NCBI GenBank assembly: GCA_024235595.1 | Contig: JACKMC010000004.1 | Location: 283,468 to 347,467, forward strand | From: Zoogloeaceae bacterium | GTDB taxonomy: Bacteria; Pseudomonadota; Gammaproteobacteria; Burkholderiales; Rhodocyclaceae | DNA length: 64,000 nucleotides | Direction: 5' to 3' | Shown: positions 39,017 to 49,442 of the stretch, in pieces | How positions within the stretch are numbered: position 1 is the first letter of the stretch | Layout: every line of letters begins with the position of its first letter | Made by a program: the position numbers and the translations under genes | Notes under the pieces: model-generated | The model's database searches: none | The model's input: only the letters and a program-made list of their open reading frames with translations | Told to the model about the DNA's origin: nothing

Positions 39017-39250
39017 TCAATGATAGATCGCCCGCTGGGTCAGCAAGCCACCGAAATGGTCCACGCAATCGTCCATCGCCTCGCTGCCCTCCCCGCTCTG
39101 CACCGCACGCCCGAGTTCGAGCCGGAATCGCAGCGCCGCCTCGCTGCGGATCACCATTCCACGCCCCAGGCGCTTGTCGATCACCTCGATCGCATCATGG
39201 CCGGGATACTCCACGATGTAGAGACCCTCATCGTTGTACATGACATTCAT
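39017..39250 (-). CDS. DUF3567 family protein
   Basis: 77 residues from ATG 39250, with GAGGTGTGCG before it (second Met at 39241 is the alternative). Sequence MNVMYNDEGLYIVEYP and DHFGGLLTQRAIYH match DUF3567, a small soluble family found almost only in betaproteobacteria, function unknown. Useful as a lineage marker. Upstream, divergent from the DUF465 gene. Confidence 0.8.
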   Translation of the reverse strand: MNVMYNDEGLYIVEYPGHDAIEVIDKRLGRGMVIRSEAALRFRLELGRAVQSGEGSEAMDDCVDHFGGLLTQRAIYH

Positions 39251-39432
39251 CGCACACCTCACAAGTTCGTTGGACGACGATGCATCGTCGCTCTTTGGCT
39301 CACAGATGGGGCCTTCGCGCGCCGATTCAAGCAATGCCGGCGTGTTGTCATTCGCGGCACCGCGGCATACCATAAGCCGCACTCTGAAAGAACTAACGGC
39401 GCCAACGCGCACCGCTTTAACGGATGGGTCTC

Positions 39433-39645
39433 ATGAGCGACAACTTCGACGACGTCACCAGCCTGGGCGCCCGCCTCGAAGAGCTGCGCATCGAGCACCG
39501 CGACCTCGACGAGGCCATCGCCCGCCTCACCGAGACGCCCCCCGAAGATCAACTGGTGCTGCGGCGCCTCAAGAAACGCAAGCTTCTGCTCAAGGACCGC
39601 ATTGCGCTGCTCGAGCGCATGGTCACGCCAGACGAACCTGCCTGA
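39433..39645 (+). CDS. YdcH/SlyX-like DUF465 protein
   Basis: 70 residues from ATG 39433 (ATG at 39424 is an alternative). LEELRIEHRDLDEAIARL and LVLRRLKKRKLLLKDRIALL form the two-helix hairpin of DUF465, a small coiled-coil family with no assigned role. It precedes metY by 15 bp and is probably co-transcribed. Confidence 0.85.
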   Translation: MSDNFDDVTSLGARLEELRIEHRDLDEAIARLTETPPEDQLVLRRLKKRKLLLKDRIALLERMVTPDEPA

Positions 39646-39660
39646 GACCGAACCACGCGC

Positions 39661-40965
39661 ATGTCCCGAACCTCCCCGTTTTCGCCGGAGACGCTGAGCC
39701 TGCATGCCGGCCAACAGCCGGATCCGCAACACGGCTCGCGTGCCACGCCGATCCACTTCACCACCAGCTATGTGTTCCACGATGCCGACCACGCCGCCTC
39801 GCTCTTCAACCTCGAGCGTCCCGGCCATGTCTATTCGCGCATCTCCAACCCGACCAACGCGGTACTCGAGGAGCGCATCGCCGCGCTCGAGGGCGGCGTC
39901 GGGGCGATCGCCGTGGCCAGCGGCCAGGCGGCGCTGCTGCTGGCCATCACCACCCTCACCGGCGCGGGCGGGCACATCGTCGCCTCGCGTTCGCTCTACG
40001 GCGGCTCGCACAACCTGCTCAGCTATACCCTGCCGCGCTTCGGCATCACCACCACCTTCGTCGACCCGCGCGACGCCGATGCCTGGCGCCGGGCCATCAC
40101 GGCACGGACCGCCCTGCTGTTCGGCGAATCGATCGGCAACCCCGGCCTGGCCCTGCTCGACATCCCCGGCATCTCGGCGATCGCGCACGAACACGGCCTG
40201 CCGCTGGTGGTCGACGCAACCCTGGCGACGCCCTGTCTGCAGCGCCCCATCGAGCTCGGCGCCGACATCGTGGTCCACTCGGCGACCAAGTTCCTCGGTG
40301 GACACGGCGTTGCGGTGGGCGGCCTGCTCGTCGATGGCGGCCGCTTCGACTGGGAAGCCTCGGGTCGCTTCCCGACCCTGTGCGAACCCTACGAAGGCTT
40401 CCACGGCATGGTCTTCTGCGAGGAGTCGCCGGTTGCCGCATTCCTGCTGCGGGCGCGGCGCGAGGGCCTGCGCGACTTTGGCGCCTGCCTCTCACCGATG
40501 AACGCATTCCAGATCCTGCAGGGCATCGAAACCCTCCCGCTGCGGATGCGCCAGCATGTGGCCAATACGCGCGAGCTGGTGCGCCACCTGGCGGCACACG
40601 AGATGGTCGAATCGGTATCCTATCCCGAGCTCGACACGCATCCCGACCACGCCCTCGCGGCACAGCTCTTTCCGCACGGCTGCGGCGCGGTGACGAGCTT
40701 CGAGCTCAAGGGCGGCCGCCCGGCCGGCAAGGCGTTCATCGATGCGCTGCGCGTGTTTTCCCACCTCGCCAATGTCGGCGACGCCAAGTCGCTGGTCATC
40801 CATCCGGCCAGCACCACCCACTCGCGGATGAGCGAAGAGGACCTCGCCGCAGCCGGCATCGGCGCAGGTACCATCCGGCTGTCCGTGGGGCTCGAAGGCA
40901 GCGCGGACCTGATCGCCGATCTCGAGCGCGGACTGCAGGCCGCCTCGCGCACGCTCGGCAAGTAG
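39661..40965 (+). CDS. metY: O-acetyl/O-succinylhomoserine sulfhydrylase (Cys/Met metabolism PLP enzyme)
   Basis: 434 residues, fold-type I PLP enzyme. TPIHFTTSYVFHDADHAA near the N-terminus, VYSRISNPTNAVLEERIAAL, the PLP Lys in HSATKFLGGHGVAVGG, and SLVIHPASTTHSRMS near the C-terminus match the long (about 430 residue) MetY class; MetZ enzymes are shorter (about 390). It makes homocysteine from an O-acylhomoserine and sulfide. The substrate (acetyl or succinyl ester) cannot be decided from sequence alone. Confidence 0.9.
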   Translation: MSRTSPFSPETLSLHAGQQPDPQHGSRATPIHFTTSYVFHDADHAASLFNLERPGHVYSRISNPTNAVLEERIAALEGGVGAIAVASGQAALLLAITTLTGAGGHIVASRSLYGGSHNLLSYTLPRFGITTTFVDPRDADAWRRAITARTALLFGESIGNPGLALLDIPGISAIAHEHGLPLVVDATLATPCLQRPIELGADIVVHSATKFLGGHGVAVGGLLVDGGRFDWEASGRFPTLCEPYEGFHGMVFCEESPVAAFLLRARREGLRDFGACLSPMNAFQILQGIETLPLRMRQHVANTRELVRHLAAHEMVESVSYPELDTHPDHALAAQLFPHGCGAVTSFELKGGRPAGKAFIDALRVFSHLANVGDAKSLVIHPASTTHSRMSEEDLAAAGIGAGTIRLSVGLEGSADLIADLERGLQAASRTLGK

Positions 40966-40974
40966 GAGGCGAAG

Positions 40975-41790
40975 ATGGATATCCCGATCTCCGGCCTCGC
41001 CACCAGGGTGTACACCGGCGGACGCAGCCTCGACGCCGATCTGCCGGCGGTGGTGCTGATCCACGGCGCGGGTCATGATCACAGCGTCTGGAACATGCAG
41101 TGTCGCTACCTCGCCCATCATGGCTACAAGGTGCTGGCCCCCGACCTGCCCGGCCACGGGCGCTCGGCCGGACAGCCACTGGCCAGCATCGAGGCGCTCG
41201 CGGCGTGGGTGGTCGCGCTGCTCGACGCGGCCGGACTGCGCACCGCGGCGCTGGTCGGCCACAGCATGGGCTCGCTCATCGCCCTGCAGGCCGCCGCCGA
41301 AGCCGGCGAGCGCATCCGCGCCCTCGCCCTGCTCGGCAGCGTGGTGCCGATGCCGGTCGCCGAGCCGCTGCTCGATGCGGCCTCGAGCCGTCGCGACAAG
41401 GCCCACGCGATGATCAACCAGTGGTCCTACACGCCGCGCAGCACGCTCGGCAGCAGCGCCCAGCCCGGAACGAGCCTGACGATCGCCAACCTGCGCCTCA
41501 TGGAGCGCCAGGCCGAGGGCGTGCTGCATACCGATCTTGCCGCCTGCAACGGCTATCTTTCAGGCGCCGCAGCGGCCTCGAGGGTTCGCTGCCCCACCCT
41601 TCTGGTGAGCGCCGCGCGCGACCAGATGACGCCGCCGCGGGCCAGCGCGCCGCTGCTCGAAGCACTCGACAAGGGCCCGGGCGGCGTGCGAACAATCGTG
41701 GTGCCCGAATGCGGGCATGCGATGATGGCCGAAGCGCCGGACGCCATCAGCGACGCACTGGACCGCTTCCTTGGCGAACATGAAACATGA
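40975..41790 (+). CDS. alpha/beta-fold hydrolase
   Basis: 271 residues with strong RBS AGGAGGCGAAG. Oxyanion region VVLIHGAGHDHSVW, nucleophile GHSMGSLIAL, acid in the strand LLVSAARDQMTPP, and His in VPECGHAMMAEAP. The cap and length are of the hydrolase/esterase or lactonase type; substrate unknown. It follows metY by 9 bp and is co-transcribed, a pairing also seen in relatives, so it may act on an ester or thioester linked to sulfur metabolism (inference). Confidence 0.88.
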   Translation: MDIPISGLATRVYTGGRSLDADLPAVVLIHGAGHDHSVWNMQCRYLAHHGYKVLAPDLPGHGRSAGQPLASIEALAAWVVALLDAAGLRTAALVGHSMGSLIALQAAAEAGERIRALALLGSVVPMPVAEPLLDAASSRRDKAHAMINQWSYTPRSTLGSSAQPGTSLTIANLRLMERQAEGVLHTDLAACNGYLSGAAAASRVRCPTLLVSAARDQMTPPRASAPLLEALDKGPGGVRTIVVPECGHAMMAEAPDAISDALDRFLGEHET

Positions 41791-41869
41791 GAAGGCAGCC
41801 ATCCATGGCACCATAGGCGCCCCCCGAGAAGCTGCCCAAAAGCAAGACAACGATTCAGGAGACCCAACG

Positions 41870-42661
41870 ATGCAGCAGCCGACCGAATCCGCCCCCAGCC
41901 CGGATTCCCTCCCCTTTCCAAGCATTCGCGACATCAAGGCCACCTCGCCCCTGAAGTGGCTGGCGCGTGCCTGGGACGACCTTCGCGCCTGTCCCATCCC
42001 GAGCCTTTTCTACGGATTTTGCTACGCCGGCATGGGCTTGCTCATCACTTTCGTGTTCGAACATGCCTACCAGTACACCGCCGGCCTGACCTCGGGCTTC
42101 CTGCTGCTCGGGCCGCTGCTGGCGATGGGCCTGTACGAGATCAGCCGTCGCCGCGAGCTCGGGCAAGCCTGCGCGCTCGGGCCCACGCTCACCGTGTGGC
42201 GCCGCAACATCAGCAACCTGGCCATCTACACCGTCGTGGTGGGGGTGATCTTCCTGGTCTGGGCGCGCGCCTCGCTGGTGGTTTTCGCCCTCTTCTATAC
42301 CAACGAACTACCCAATCTCTCCGGCTTTCTGGAGCAGATCCTGGCGCTCGAGAACCTCGAGTTCCTGTTGGTCTATTTCTGCGTCGGGCTGTTGTTTGCG
42401 ACCATCGTCTTCGCGGTCAGCGTGGTGGCGATCCCGCTGATGCTCGACCGCAACCAGGACGCCATCACGGCGATGCTGGCCAGTGTCGGCGCGCTGGCGA
42501 AAAACCCCGTGACGATGATGGCGTGGGCCTTCGCGATCGTGACGATGAGCATCCTCGGATTCCTCACCTTCCACATCGGCCTGGTGATCGTGATGCCACT
42601 CATCGGCCACGCCTCCTGGCACGCCTACCGCGACCTGGTGGCACCGCTGCCCGGAAAATGA
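41870..42661 (+). CDS. DUF2189 family integral membrane protein
   Basis: 263 residues from ATG 41870 (AGGAG before it; the frame runs back to 41771 inside the previous gene). SIRDIKATSPLKWLARAWDD then six predicted membrane helices, with GFCYAGMGLLITFVFEHAY and LLLGPLLAMGLYEISRRRE and a C-terminal GHASWHAYRDLV typical of DUF2189. Function unknown. Confidence 0.85.
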   Translation: MQQPTESAPSPDSLPFPSIRDIKATSPLKWLARAWDDLRACPIPSLFYGFCYAGMGLLITFVFEHAYQYTAGLTSGFLLLGPLLAMGLYEISRRRELGQACALGPTLTVWRRNISNLAIYTVVVGVIFLVWARASLVVFALFYTNELPNLSGFLEQILALENLEFLLVYFCVGLLFATIVFAVSVVAIPLMLDRNQDAITAMLASVGALAKNPVTMMAWAFAIVTMSILGFLTFHIGLVIVMPLIGHASWHAYRDLVAPLPGK

Positions 42662-42752
42662 AACCGGGCGGCGCTCCGGGGGGAGTTCGCCGGTCCGCCG
42701 CCCAGCCCCCGTGCGGGACGCTGGAAGCGGACCGGCCGAGGCGAAGCGGGCC

Positions 42753-44156
<1,404 letters not shown>

Positions 44157-44301
44157 TCTCTTTTGGGTTCCGGTTGAAAGGCAGCGCCATTGTGCTCAAC
44201 CCGGGGCATCCACTCGATGCTGTTTGCGAATCAGCGATGCTGCCCGCGCATGGCCCCCGCAGGCAGCGGTCACGACATCGACGCGCCGCCGCCGGCGCCC
44301 G

Positions 44302-45204
44302 TCAATCCTCGGCGAGTGGCACGCAGGCTGCCCAGATGCGCTCGACCTCGGGGCGCCCCGGCGCGGCCTTGCGATAGATCGAGATGCGCAGCGACGAGGT
44401 GTGTCGGTCGTCGCCCGCAAGCACCAGGGTGCCGGCCGCAAGCTCATCGCGAACCGCAAGCTCGGGTATCCAGGCGATGCCCTCGCCGGCCAGCGCGCAG
44501 CGCTTGAGCACATCGGACATCGAACACTCGTAGCGGAAATCGAGCCGCGCCGAGAGATCCTCGCGCTCGATCACCGAAGCGGTCAATCGTCCCAGGTAGC
44601 TGTTGGTCGAGTAACACAGGTAGGGCAGCACATCCTTGCCCTTGAGGGAAAAACGGGCCGCGCCGCCGGGCCCTGGCGCACTCACCGCCACCAGCCGATC
44701 GCGGGCCAGCGGCGCGGACGGGTAATAGTCGATATCGGCAAGCGTCGGCAGCGCCGCGCTGCTGTATGCCAGCATCAGGTCGCAGTTGCCGGTGATGAGC
44801 GCCTCGACGCAGCCGGCCACGTTATCCGCAACCACCCGCGCCTTGGTCGGCCCGGTCCTGCTCTGCAGCTCGGCATGCCAGTTGGCGAAGAAACTCACCG
44901 CGATGGTATGGGACGCCGCGATCGAGACCACCTCCCTGGACTTGGGCATCAGCCCCTGCGCCTCTTCGCGGCCACTGCGCAGCGCATCGAGGGTGCTCTG
45001 TGCGGTCTTGCGAAAGGCCTCTCCGGCCGGCGTCAGGCTGATCGGGAACAGACTCCGGTCGATGAGCACCGCGCCGACCCAATACTCGAGGTTGCGGATT
45101 CGCCGGCTGAAAGCGGGCTGGGTGACATTGCGCAGCTCGGCCGCGCGCGTGAAGTTACGGGTCACCGACAGGGTCAGAAAATCTTCCAGCCAGCTCACTT
45201 CCAT
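44302..45204 (-). CDS. LysR-family transcriptional regulator of the aspartate cluster
   Basis: 300 residues. N-terminal winged helix SWLEDFLTLSVTRNFTRAA and QPAFSRRIRNLEYWVGA, then the periplasmic-binding-like effector domain. Divergent from the symporter gene; the intergenic region carries a perfect palindrome of LTTR type (45284-45308) placed at about -63 from the symporter promoter start, so it probably activates the symporter and racemase genes and may control aspA. Effector possibly aspartate or a dicarboxylate (inference). Confidence 0.9.
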   Translation of the reverse strand: MEVSWLEDFLTLSVTRNFTRAAELRNVTQPAFSRRIRNLEYWVGAVLIDRSLFPISLTPAGEAFRKTAQSTLDALRSGREEAQGLMPKSREVVSIAASHTIAVSFFANWHAELQSRTGPTKARVVADNVAGCVEALITGNCDLMLAYSSAALPTLADIDYYPSAPLARDRLVAVSAPGPGGAARFSLKGKDVLPYLCYSTNSYLGRLTASVIEREDLSARLDFRYECSMSDVLKRCALAGEGIAWIPELAVRDELAAGTLVLAGDDRHTSSLRISIYRKAAPGRPEVERIWAACVPLAED

Positions 45205-45283
45205 GAATGCCTCCGCCCGCTACCGTTCCAAAGACAGGTGCGAGCAATCCCTCATGGTGCCAGCCGGCCACCGGGCGAACGCC

Positions 45284-45308
45284 CCCTCATGCAATTTTTG
45301 CATGAGGG
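45284..45308. promoter_or_regulatory. LysR-type operator palindrome
   Basis: Perfect 11-bp arms CCCTCATGCAA and TTGCATGAGGG with a TTT spacer; inside it lies T-N11-A (ATGC...GCAT), the LTTR box. Half-site CCCTCATG recurs at 45249-45256. Centre about 63 bp upstream of the predicted start of the symporter transcript, the classical activator position. Confidence 0.8.
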
Positions 45309-45322
45309 ATCGAAAAAAGGAA

Positions 45323-45352
45323 TTGGGCAATGCACGGCCGACTCAGTATAAA
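45323..45352 (+). promoter_or_regulatory. candidate symporter promoter
   Basis: TTGGGC (45323-45328), 18-bp spacer, TATAAA (45347-45352); lies just after the LysR palindrome and about 107 bp before the symporter ATG. Confidence 0.55.
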
Positions 45353-45458
45353 ACTGCCGTCAGGAGCGGCAAGGCCCACCTTGCGAACGAGTTGATCACG
45401 CAAGCGTAAACACGGCAATCATGACCCGGAGCGGCCGGGCACCCACAAGGAGAGACAA

Positions 45459-46787
45459 ATGAAGACCCCAACCCCGACGGCCCGGCGCGGCGTATTTTCG
45501 TTCTGGACCGGCATGCAACTGTGGAAACAGATCTTTCTGGCCCTGACGGCCGGCCTGATCATCGGCGTGGCGCTGAACATGAGCGGCAACGCCGACATCG
45601 CCACCAGCATCAAGCCGGTCGGCGATCTGTTCATCCGCGGCATCAAGATGCTGATCGTGCCCCTGATCTTCGTCTCGCTGGTCACCGGGGTCGCATCGCT
45701 GCAGAACCTGTCGACCATGGGACGCATCAGCATCAAGACCTTCGTCCTCTATCTGGCAACCACCGCCGTCGCGATCACCATCGGTCTCGGACTCGCGGTG
45801 CTGTTCCAGCCGGGCGTGGGCGTGGACCTGGGCACCGCCGCGGCGGTAAGCGCCAAGGCCGCGCCGACGCTCACCGAGACCATCCTGGGCCTGGTGCCGA
45901 CCAACCCGGTCGCCGCCTTCGCCGAGGGCAACGTGCTGCAGATCATCGTCTTCGCGATCTTCGTCGGGCTGGCCATCACCCTCGCGGGCGACGCCGCCAA
46001 GCCGGTCAGGGCCTTCTTCGACTCGGCCGCCGAAGTGATGTACAAGCTCACCTCGATCATCATCTCCTTCGCTCCCTACGGCGTCTTCGCGCTGATGGTG
46101 TGGGTCGCCGGCGCCTACGGCATGGATGTGCTCGCACCGCTGGCAAAGGTCATCGCGCTGGTCTATGTGGGCTGCGTGGTGCACGCGGCCCTGGTCTATG
46201 CGGGTCTCATCAAGTTCGTCGCCCGCCTCAACCCGGTGCGCTATTTCCAGGGCAGCATCGAGCCGGTGATGGTGGCCTTCACCAGCACCTCCAGCTCGGG
46301 CACGCTGCCGGTCACGATGATGTCGGCCGAGCGTAACCTCGGCGTGTCGCGCAGCGTCTCGAGTTTCGTCCTGCCGCTGGGGGCCACCATCAACATGGAC
46401 GGCACCGCCCTGTACCAGGGCGTCTGCGCGGTCTTCATCGCCCAGGCCTATGGCGTCGATCTCACCACCGGCCAGTACCTGACCATCGTCCTCACCGCGA
46501 CCCTGGCCTCCATCGGCACCGCCGGCGTTCCCGGAGCCGGCCTGATCATGCTCTCGCTGGTGCTGGCCTCGGTGGGCCTGCCGCTCGAAGGCGTCGCGAT
46601 CATCGCCGGTATCGACCGCATCCTCGACATGGCCCGCACCGCCCTCAACGTTGCCGGCGACTGCGCGGTGAGCTGCGTGATCGCACGCAGCGAAGGCGAG
46701 CTCGACGAGAAGACCTATGACACCGCCCACGTGCTGCGCGCCGACACCGCGCTGACATCGGCGTCGCCCAGCCGGACCGCCGCCTGA
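45459..46787 (+). CDS. dicarboxylate/amino acid:cation symporter (GltP/DctA family)
   Basis: 442 residues, eight helices plus re-entrant loops. Family signatures: VPLIFVSLVTGVASLQNL, the Ser-rich hairpin FTSTSSSGTLPVTM, and LGATINMDGTALYQGVCA in the NMDGT region. Imports dicarboxylates or acidic amino acids with H+ or Na+. With aspA and the racemase it suggests uptake of aspartate/glutamate. Followed by a terminator-like hairpin before the racemase gene. Confidence 0.93.
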   Translation: MKTPTPTARRGVFSFWTGMQLWKQIFLALTAGLIIGVALNMSGNADIATSIKPVGDLFIRGIKMLIVPLIFVSLVTGVASLQNLSTMGRISIKTFVLYLATTAVAITIGLGLAVLFQPGVGVDLGTAAAVSAKAAPTLTETILGLVPTNPVAAFAEGNVLQIIVFAIFVGLAITLAGDAAKPVRAFFDSAAEVMYKLTSIIISFAPYGVFALMVWVAGAYGMDVLAPLAKVIALVYVGCVVHAALVYAGLIKFVARLNPVRYFQGSIEPVMVAFTSTSSSGTLPVTMMSAERNLGVSRSVSSFVLPLGATINMDGTALYQGVCAVFIAQAYGVDLTTGQYLTIVLTATLASIGTAGVPGAGLIMLSLVLASVGLPLEGVAIIAGIDRILDMARTALNVAGDCAVSCVIARSEGELDEKTYDTAHVLRADTALTSASPSRTAA

Positions 46788-46793
46788 GCCCGC

Positions 46794-46822
46794 GCGGGGC
46801 GGCCCATCGCCGCCCCGCTTTT
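46794..46822 (+). terminator. terminator/attenuator after the symporter gene
   Basis: Perfect 9-bp stem GCGGGGCGG / CCGCCCCGC (46794-46802 with 46810-46818), 7-nt loop, then TTTT. Lies between symporter and racemase genes, so the second gene may be made at a lower level. Confidence 0.65.
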
Positions 46823-46848
46823 CATCGCAACAGACCAAGAGGCACGTC

Positions 46849-48315
46849 GTGTCGAACACCAATTCAAAGGGCCGGGCCGAACGCCGATTCGGCGTGGTCG
46901 GCGGGCTGGGCGCGATCGGCGGCGCCGACCTGCTTTCCAAGATGATTCGCGCCAACCAGCGCACCGCCGGATCACGCGCATCCGACATTGCCTTCGAGCA
47001 GCGCCACTTCGACGAAGGCCAGGCGGCGGCCGAATCCACCTACGACCCCACGCGCCGCAAGTTCTATGTGTACAACGTGCTCAAGGCCATGGAGGGCCGC
47101 GGCATCAACGTCGCGCTGATCCCCTGCTTCGTCTCCCACACCTTCCTCAAGGAAGTCACGCCGGAGCTTGGCATCCGCGTCGTCGACATCTTCGACGCGC
47201 TGCGCGAGCGGATCAGAGGCGAGTTCCCGGGCGTCAAGACCATCGGGGTGCTGACCTCGACCTATGTGCAGAAAACCGGAATCTTCGAGCGCGAGTTCGA
47301 GGGGATCGCGAAGATCATCTACCCCGCTTCGCAGGAGCAGTCGGACAAGCTGATGGACGCCATCTACGGTCCGCGGGGCGTGCGCGCGGGCCACCATGGC
47401 GGCGAATGCGTCGACCAACTGGTCGACGTGTGCACCCACCTCGTCGCCGACGGCGCGGAAGTCATCCTGCCGGGCATGACCGAGGTATCGGTATTGATCG
47501 ACATCCTGCGTCCGCGCTTGCCCGCACCGATCATCGACGCCAACCTCGTCTATGCGGAACACGCCATCGGCGCGGACCCGGAGCGCCCGCGGCACCAGTT
47601 CAAGCTCGGCGTGCTGGGCGGCGTGGGGCCGGCCGCGACGGTGGATTTCATGCACAAGCTGGTGAGTCTCACCCAGGCGGCCCGCGACCAGGACCACATC
47701 AAGGTCATCGTCGAGCAGAATCCGCAGATCCCCGACCGCACCGCCAATCTCATCGGCAGCGGCGAGGACCCCACCATCGCCATGCTGGCAACCTGCAGGC
47801 GCCTCGAGGCGAACGGCGCGGATGCGGTGGCGATCCCCTGCAATACCGCCCACGCCTTCGTCGGGCGGATCCAGTCGCAGCTCGGCATTCCGATCGTCAA
47901 CATGCTCTCGGAGGTCGTCGCCTTCGTTCGCACCCGGATGCCCGAAGTCAGCCGGCTCGGCCTGCTGGCAACCTCCGGCACGGTCGCCAGCGGCGTCTAC
48001 CGCGAGATCGTCGAGCCCGCCGGCATGACCTTGCTGGTGCCGGACGAAACCGTCCAGGCGCGCGTCATGGCGTCGATCTATGGCGACCGGGGGGTCAAGG
48101 CAGGCCACACCTCGGGCGAGTGCAGCGAGCACCTGCGGGCGGCGATCGAACATCTTCGCGAGCGCGGCGCCGAGGCCATCATCCTCGGCTGCACCGAGCT
48201 GCCACTGATCGAGCTCGACGCCGCGCTGCGCCGATCGATTGCGCTGCTCGACCCGACCGAGATCCTCGCGAGAAGCTGCGTGGAGCTTGCCCGCGGCAGC
48301 GAGCCCGTGAACTGA
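46849..48315 (+). CDS. double-domain aspartate/glutamate racemase-family protein, N-half degenerate
   Basis: 488 residues, GTG start with AGAGG just upstream. Two homologous Asp/Glu racemase domains in tandem. The C-terminal half (about 245-485) starts FKLGVLGGVGPAATVDFMHK and has both catalytic Cys, in IPCNTAHAFVG and ILGCTELPLIEL. The N-terminal half (about 12-240) starts FGVVGGLGAIGGADLLSK and keeps IPCFVSHTF but has LPGMTEVSVL where GCTE is expected, so the second Cys is Met. One active and one altered racemase unit in a single chain is unusual; family enzymes are normally about 230-residue homodimers. Likely interconverts D/L-aspartate or glutamate for the aspartase next door (inference). 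Confidence 0.85.
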   Translation: MSNTNSKGRAERRFGVVGGLGAIGGADLLSKMIRANQRTAGSRASDIAFEQRHFDEGQAAAESTYDPTRRKFYVYNVLKAMEGRGINVALIPCFVSHTFLKEVTPELGIRVVDIFDALRERIRGEFPGVKTIGVLTSTYVQKTGIFEREFEGIAKIIYPASQEQSDKLMDAIYGPRGVRAGHHGGECVDQLVDVCTHLVADGAEVILPGMTEVSVLIDILRPRLPAPIIDANLVYAEHAIGADPERPRHQFKLGVLGGVGPAATVDFMHKLVSLTQAARDQDHIKVIVEQNPQIPDRTANLIGSGEDPTIAMLATCRRLEANGADAVAIPCNTAHAFVGRIQSQLGIPIVNMLSEVVAFVRTRMPEVSRLGLLATSGTVASGVYREIVEPAGMTLLVPDETVQARVMASIYGDRGVKAGHTSGECSEHLRAAIEHLRERGAEAIILGCTELPLIELDAALRRSIALLDPTEILARSCVELARGSEPVN

Positions 48316-48343
48316 AATCCGCCCGGCTGCGTAGCCGCGCCGC

Positions 48344-49201
48344 TCAGAATCGCAGCGCCAGCAGCACCGGCTGGTGGTCCGAGGCGGCGGTCTCGGCCAG
48401 AACGCGGACATCCTTCGAGTTGGCGGCGAGCGACGCCGAGGTAAAAAGGAAGTCACAGCAATAGGCACGGTCCGGCCATTCGGCACCGTGCAGCCCCACC
48501 GTGGGCGCATGCGCCACCCCCGGGTGGCACTGCGTCCAGGCGTCGCACCACGCCGGCGCCCCGCCTGCGCCCCCAACGATCGCCTGATACTCGGCGCTGT
48601 CCGGTTCGCAGTTCATGTCGCCACACAGCACCGCCGCTTCGGCGCGCGCGGGCAGGTCGAAGATCGACGGGCGCCGGGGCCGCCGCTGCGCTTCGGCACT
48701 GCGCGCCTGCTCCACGGCCTCCTGCTGCAGGCCGGCGAGACGCGTCGCCTGCGCCAGTCGCTGCTTCTTCGAGTAGTACTCGAGATGCGTGCACAGGATC
48801 CGCAGCGCCCCGCCGCTGGCCGCCACCTCGACCTCGAGGCAGCCACGCTGCATGCTCGGCACCGAAGAGTCCGGCGGCGCGGGGAGCAAGTGCCGGAACA
48901 CCCGCCCCACCGGCAGCCGGCTCATGATCAGGTTGCCGAAGCCGCGCACCCCGCCGGCCCCGTTGCCCTGCTCCAGGCAGGGAAAATAGAGCACCTGGTA
49001 TTCAGGCATCGCGGCACCGAGCAGCGCGGGCCCGTCCAGCGGCTCCGGCTGCCCCTTGAGGCCGGCCCAGCCGCAAGCCACCTCCTGCAGGCAGATGATC
49101 TCGGGACACCCTGCCGCGCGCAGCACCGAAGCCGTTCGCGCCAGATCGACCTTTCCGTCAGCCCCCCGCCCCCATTGGATGTTCCAGCTCAGGACCTGCA
49201 T
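48344..49201 (-). CDS. endonuclease/exonuclease/phosphatase (EEP) family protein
   Basis: 285 residues from ATG 49201 (GGAGGGCGG directly upstream). EEP fold motifs: QVLSWNIQWGRG, ICLQEVACGW with the metal Glu, THLEYYSKKQRLAQ, LCGDMNCEPDSAEYQ and the final SDHQPVLLAL with the catalytic Asp-His. No signal peptide, so cytoplasmic. Substrate (DNA, RNA, phosphodiester or lipid) cannot be told. Convergent with the racemase gene. Confidence 0.88.
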   Translation of the reverse strand: MQVLSWNIQWGRGADGKVDLARTASVLRAAGCPEIICLQEVACGWAGLKGQPEPLDGPALLGAAMPEYQVLYFPCLEQGNGAGGVRGFGNLIMSRLPVGRVFRHLLPAPPDSSVPSMQRGCLEVEVAASGGALRILCTHLEYYSKKQRLAQATRLAGLQQEAVEQARSAEAQRRPRRPSIFDLPARAEAAVLCGDMNCEPDSAEYQAIVGGAGGAPAWCDAWTQCHPGVAHAPTVGLHGAEWPDRAYCCDFLFTSASLAANSKDVRVLAETAASDHQPVLLALRF

Positions 49202-49442
49202 CCGCCCTCCAATACACAACTTTTAACAATCCCCGGTGCGTGCGGCTTTGCAGCCTGCGATACTTGCAAAAAAGACGTCTGTCGCTGCAATAACAATAAA
49301 CCAACGGTCAGTTCATGCAAGCCGCTCCATTCAAGGGCAAACGCGCCTCGGCCCCGCCGCGCGATTGCCGGTTTCACTGCGTGCCAAGCTCCGACTGGCA
49401 GCGCCATCCGACCCCAACGGCCAGCTTCTGCGGCGATCCGCG

